64,000 nt of DNA from Arthrospiribacter ruber (GTDB lineage Bacteria > Bacteroidota > Bacteroidia > Cytophagales > Cyclobacteriaceae). The DNA is taken from NCBI RefSeq assembly GCF_019343195.1, contig NZ_RPHB01000002.1, positions 186,001-250,000 of the forward strand. Direction: 5' to 3'. Within the stretch, counting starts at the first letter, position 1. The number at the start of each line of letters is the position of its first letter. Of this stretch, positions 62,905 through 64,000 are shown piece by piece. The translations under genes and the position numbers were made by a program. Below the pieces are notes generated by a model, which had not been told where the DNA came from, did no database searches, and worked only from the letters and a program-made list of their open reading frames with translations.

Positions 62905-63474
62905 ATGACAGACATATACATTACGGACAAAACCTTTCATCAAAACGACTCACTTACAAAAGGAGAATACGAAAACTGCACATTCCAAGCCTGTAACTTA
63001 GCTGACTTCAATCTGTCCGGTTTTAAGTTTACTGACTGCACTTTTATTGCCTGCAATCTGAGTTTGGCAAAGCTCACTAAGACAGTGTTTCGTGATGTAC
63101 AGTTCAAAGACTGCAAAATGTTGGGTCTCCGGTTTGACCACTGCAATGAGTTTGGCCTTTCATTTTCCTTTGACGGTTGCCAGCTAAACCACTCTTCATT
63201 TTACAGGACAAAAATCAAGAAGACTGTTTTCAAAAAATCCCAATTGCAGGAAGCAGACTTTTCAGAAGCGGACCTGACGGCTGCATTGTTTGAAAACTGT
63301 AACCTGGAAGGTGCAACTTTTTACCAATCAATAATTGAAAAGGTAGACTTCCGAACTTCTTACAATTACACTATTGACCTGGATGAAAACCGGGTTAAGA
63401 AAGCAAAGTTTTCATTTTCGGGCATTGAAGGCCTGTTGGCGAAGTATGATATTGAAATTGAGCACTCAAATTAG
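62905..63474 (+). CDS. Pentapeptide-repeat protein
   Basis: A 189-residue protein of tandem A(D/N)Lxx-type pentapeptides: CTFQACNLADFNLSGFKFTD, CTFIACNLSLAKLTKTVF, LQEADFSEADLTAALFENCN, LEGATFYQSIIEKVDFRTS. They form a right-handed quadrilateral beta-helix. Qnr and McbG, which protect DNA gyrase, share this fold, but most family members have no known role. Its length and the break in the repeats near residues 70-85 resemble Qnr-type proteins superficially. It begins 53 bases after the startless frame. Confidence 0.8.
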   Translation: MTDIYITDKTFHQNDSLTKGEYENCTFQACNLADFNLSGFKFTDCTFIACNLSLAKLTKTVFRDVQFKDCKMLGLRFDHCNEFGLSFSFDGCQLNHSSFYRTKIKKTVFKKSQLQEADFSEADLTAALFENCNLEGATFYQSIIEKVDFRTSYNYTIDLDENRVKKAKFSFSGIEGLLAKYDIEIEHSN

Positions 63475-63797
63475 AACACAAGTTGCTAAAAATTGAAACT
63501 GTAACAGATAAAAACCTATTGGCAACGGACATACTATAAGTTTTGCTAAAGGATTTCTAGCAGTGCATTTATATCCATAAACCCTAAAGGGATTTTGGCT
63601 ATTGCTTATCGTTAAAATTGTACTCCTTTCCAAAATGCACTCTTCCAAAAGACAGGTTTGAAAACAGTCTGATCGGGCTCCCGGAATTACCCCTATTTCT
63701 CCCATCATTTATGCCCAGCCTAGCTACCTCAAAGTCAGGGATACTGGGACTTTTGGGTGGGGGGAGGAATCTTAGGACAATGGATTTAGAATCAAAA
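63475..63797. other. Gene-free stretch with a repeat fragment
   Basis: About 320 bases between the pentapeptide gene and convergent ribB. At 63729-63765 CTCAAAGTCAGGG and TACTGGGACTTTTGGGTGG repeat a block of the long cassette repeats (for example near 24095-24115), 30 kb away from the array. A 74-codon open frame over this stretch is not supported. Confidence 0.5.
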
Positions 63798-64000
63798 TCA
63801 AGACATATAAGATATCAATTGTTCAATACTGATCAACTTTAAACCGTGTTTGACAGCAACTTTTTTTAAGTCATCAAGGCGTGCCATTGAGCCGTCTTCA
63901 TTCAAAACTTCAATCAGGACTCCGGAAGGCTTTAAACCCGAGAGCTTGGCCAGATCAATCGCTGCTTCTGTATGACCCGGTCTTACCTTTACACCCCCAC
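63798..64000 (-). CDS. ribB: 3,4-dihydroxy-2-butanone-4-phosphate synthase, C-terminal part
   Basis: The frame runs in from the right edge to a TGA at 63798-63800. It encodes [38 protein letters not shown] and [16 protein letters not shown]-stop, the conserved end of RibB, which converts ribulose 5-phosphate to the four-carbon riboflavin precursor. GHTEA and EDGSMAR contain active-site residues of the family. The protein stops right after the RibB domain, so no GTP cyclohydrolase II domain is fused, unlike bifunctional RibBA. The start lies outside the window. Confidence 0.85.
   Translation of the reverse strand, partial: GGVKVRPGHTEAAIDLAKLSGLKPSGVLIEVLNEDGSMARLDDLKKVAVKHGLKLISIEQLISYMS

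Noticed and set aside
63618-63842. 74-codon plus-strand open frame before ribB
   Set aside because: It overlaps the antisense end of ribB and the repeat fragment, with no coding features.

Overview
The window comes from a Bacteroidota chromosome, most likely Cytophagales / Cyclobacteriaceae-like. The signs are TonB receptors with carboxypeptidase-regulatory N-terminal domains, many lipoproteins with short lipoboxes, TAnnTTTG-type promoter boxes, A-rich leaders instead of strong Shine-Dalgarno sites, and TolB-like six-bladed propeller lipoproteins. The taxon is inferred from gene families only. I see no rRNA, tRNA, CRISPR array or intact transposase.

Layout. (1) 1-3.2 kb: an NrtABCD-type nitrate/anion ABC importer, with the NrtA end cut by the window edge. 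(2) 3.5-6.0 kb: a FabZ-like hot-dog protein lacking the usual catalytic His, a membrane-anchored metallo-beta-lactamase-fold hydrolase, and an overlapping AraC-type regulator. (3) 6.3-34 kb: an accessory island, the most unusual part of the window. It holds eight cassettes on the minus strand, each a short exported peptide followed by a six-bladed propeller lipoprotein. The peptides share an NVEALA-like leader and have hypervariable Cys-rich tails with 4, 6 or 8 cysteines, always an even number. Seven cassettes carry the same promoter with an inverted repeat. Some end in extra genes: thioredoxin-like, alpha/beta-hydrolase-like, a 497-aa exported protein, or one of two mosaic O-antigen-ligase/TPR membrane proteins. 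A transglutaminase-like lipoprotein is present once intact and three times as relics, and a single-domain HTH regulator is present twice. Repeats of about 560 bp, MITE-like elements, a shared nonsense codon and a frameshift show that the array expands and decays by recombination. (4) 34.5-56 kb: an iron/metal uptake island with six TonB-dependent receptors, a DUF4374-type lipoprotein, two PepSY-TM proteins and small membrane proteins. It carries palindromic candidate iron-repressor operators. (5) 56-64 kb: small accessory genes (VOC protein, two Crp/Fnr regulators, siderophore-interacting flavoprotein, SDR, chloramphenicol-acetyltransferase-like enzyme, pentapeptide-repeat protein) and the 3' end of a monofunctional ribB.

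Working model for the island (inference): each promoter drives a secreted, disulfide-rich peptide together with a surface or periplasmic propeller lipoprotein that may bind, retain or neutralise it. The O-antigen-ligase-like and transglutaminase-like proteins are candidate modifiers. Whether this is signalling, competition or surface display cannot be decided from sequence. The iron island reads as an outer-membrane uptake system with inner-membrane PepSY proteins and a cytoplasmic flavin reductase that could release iron.
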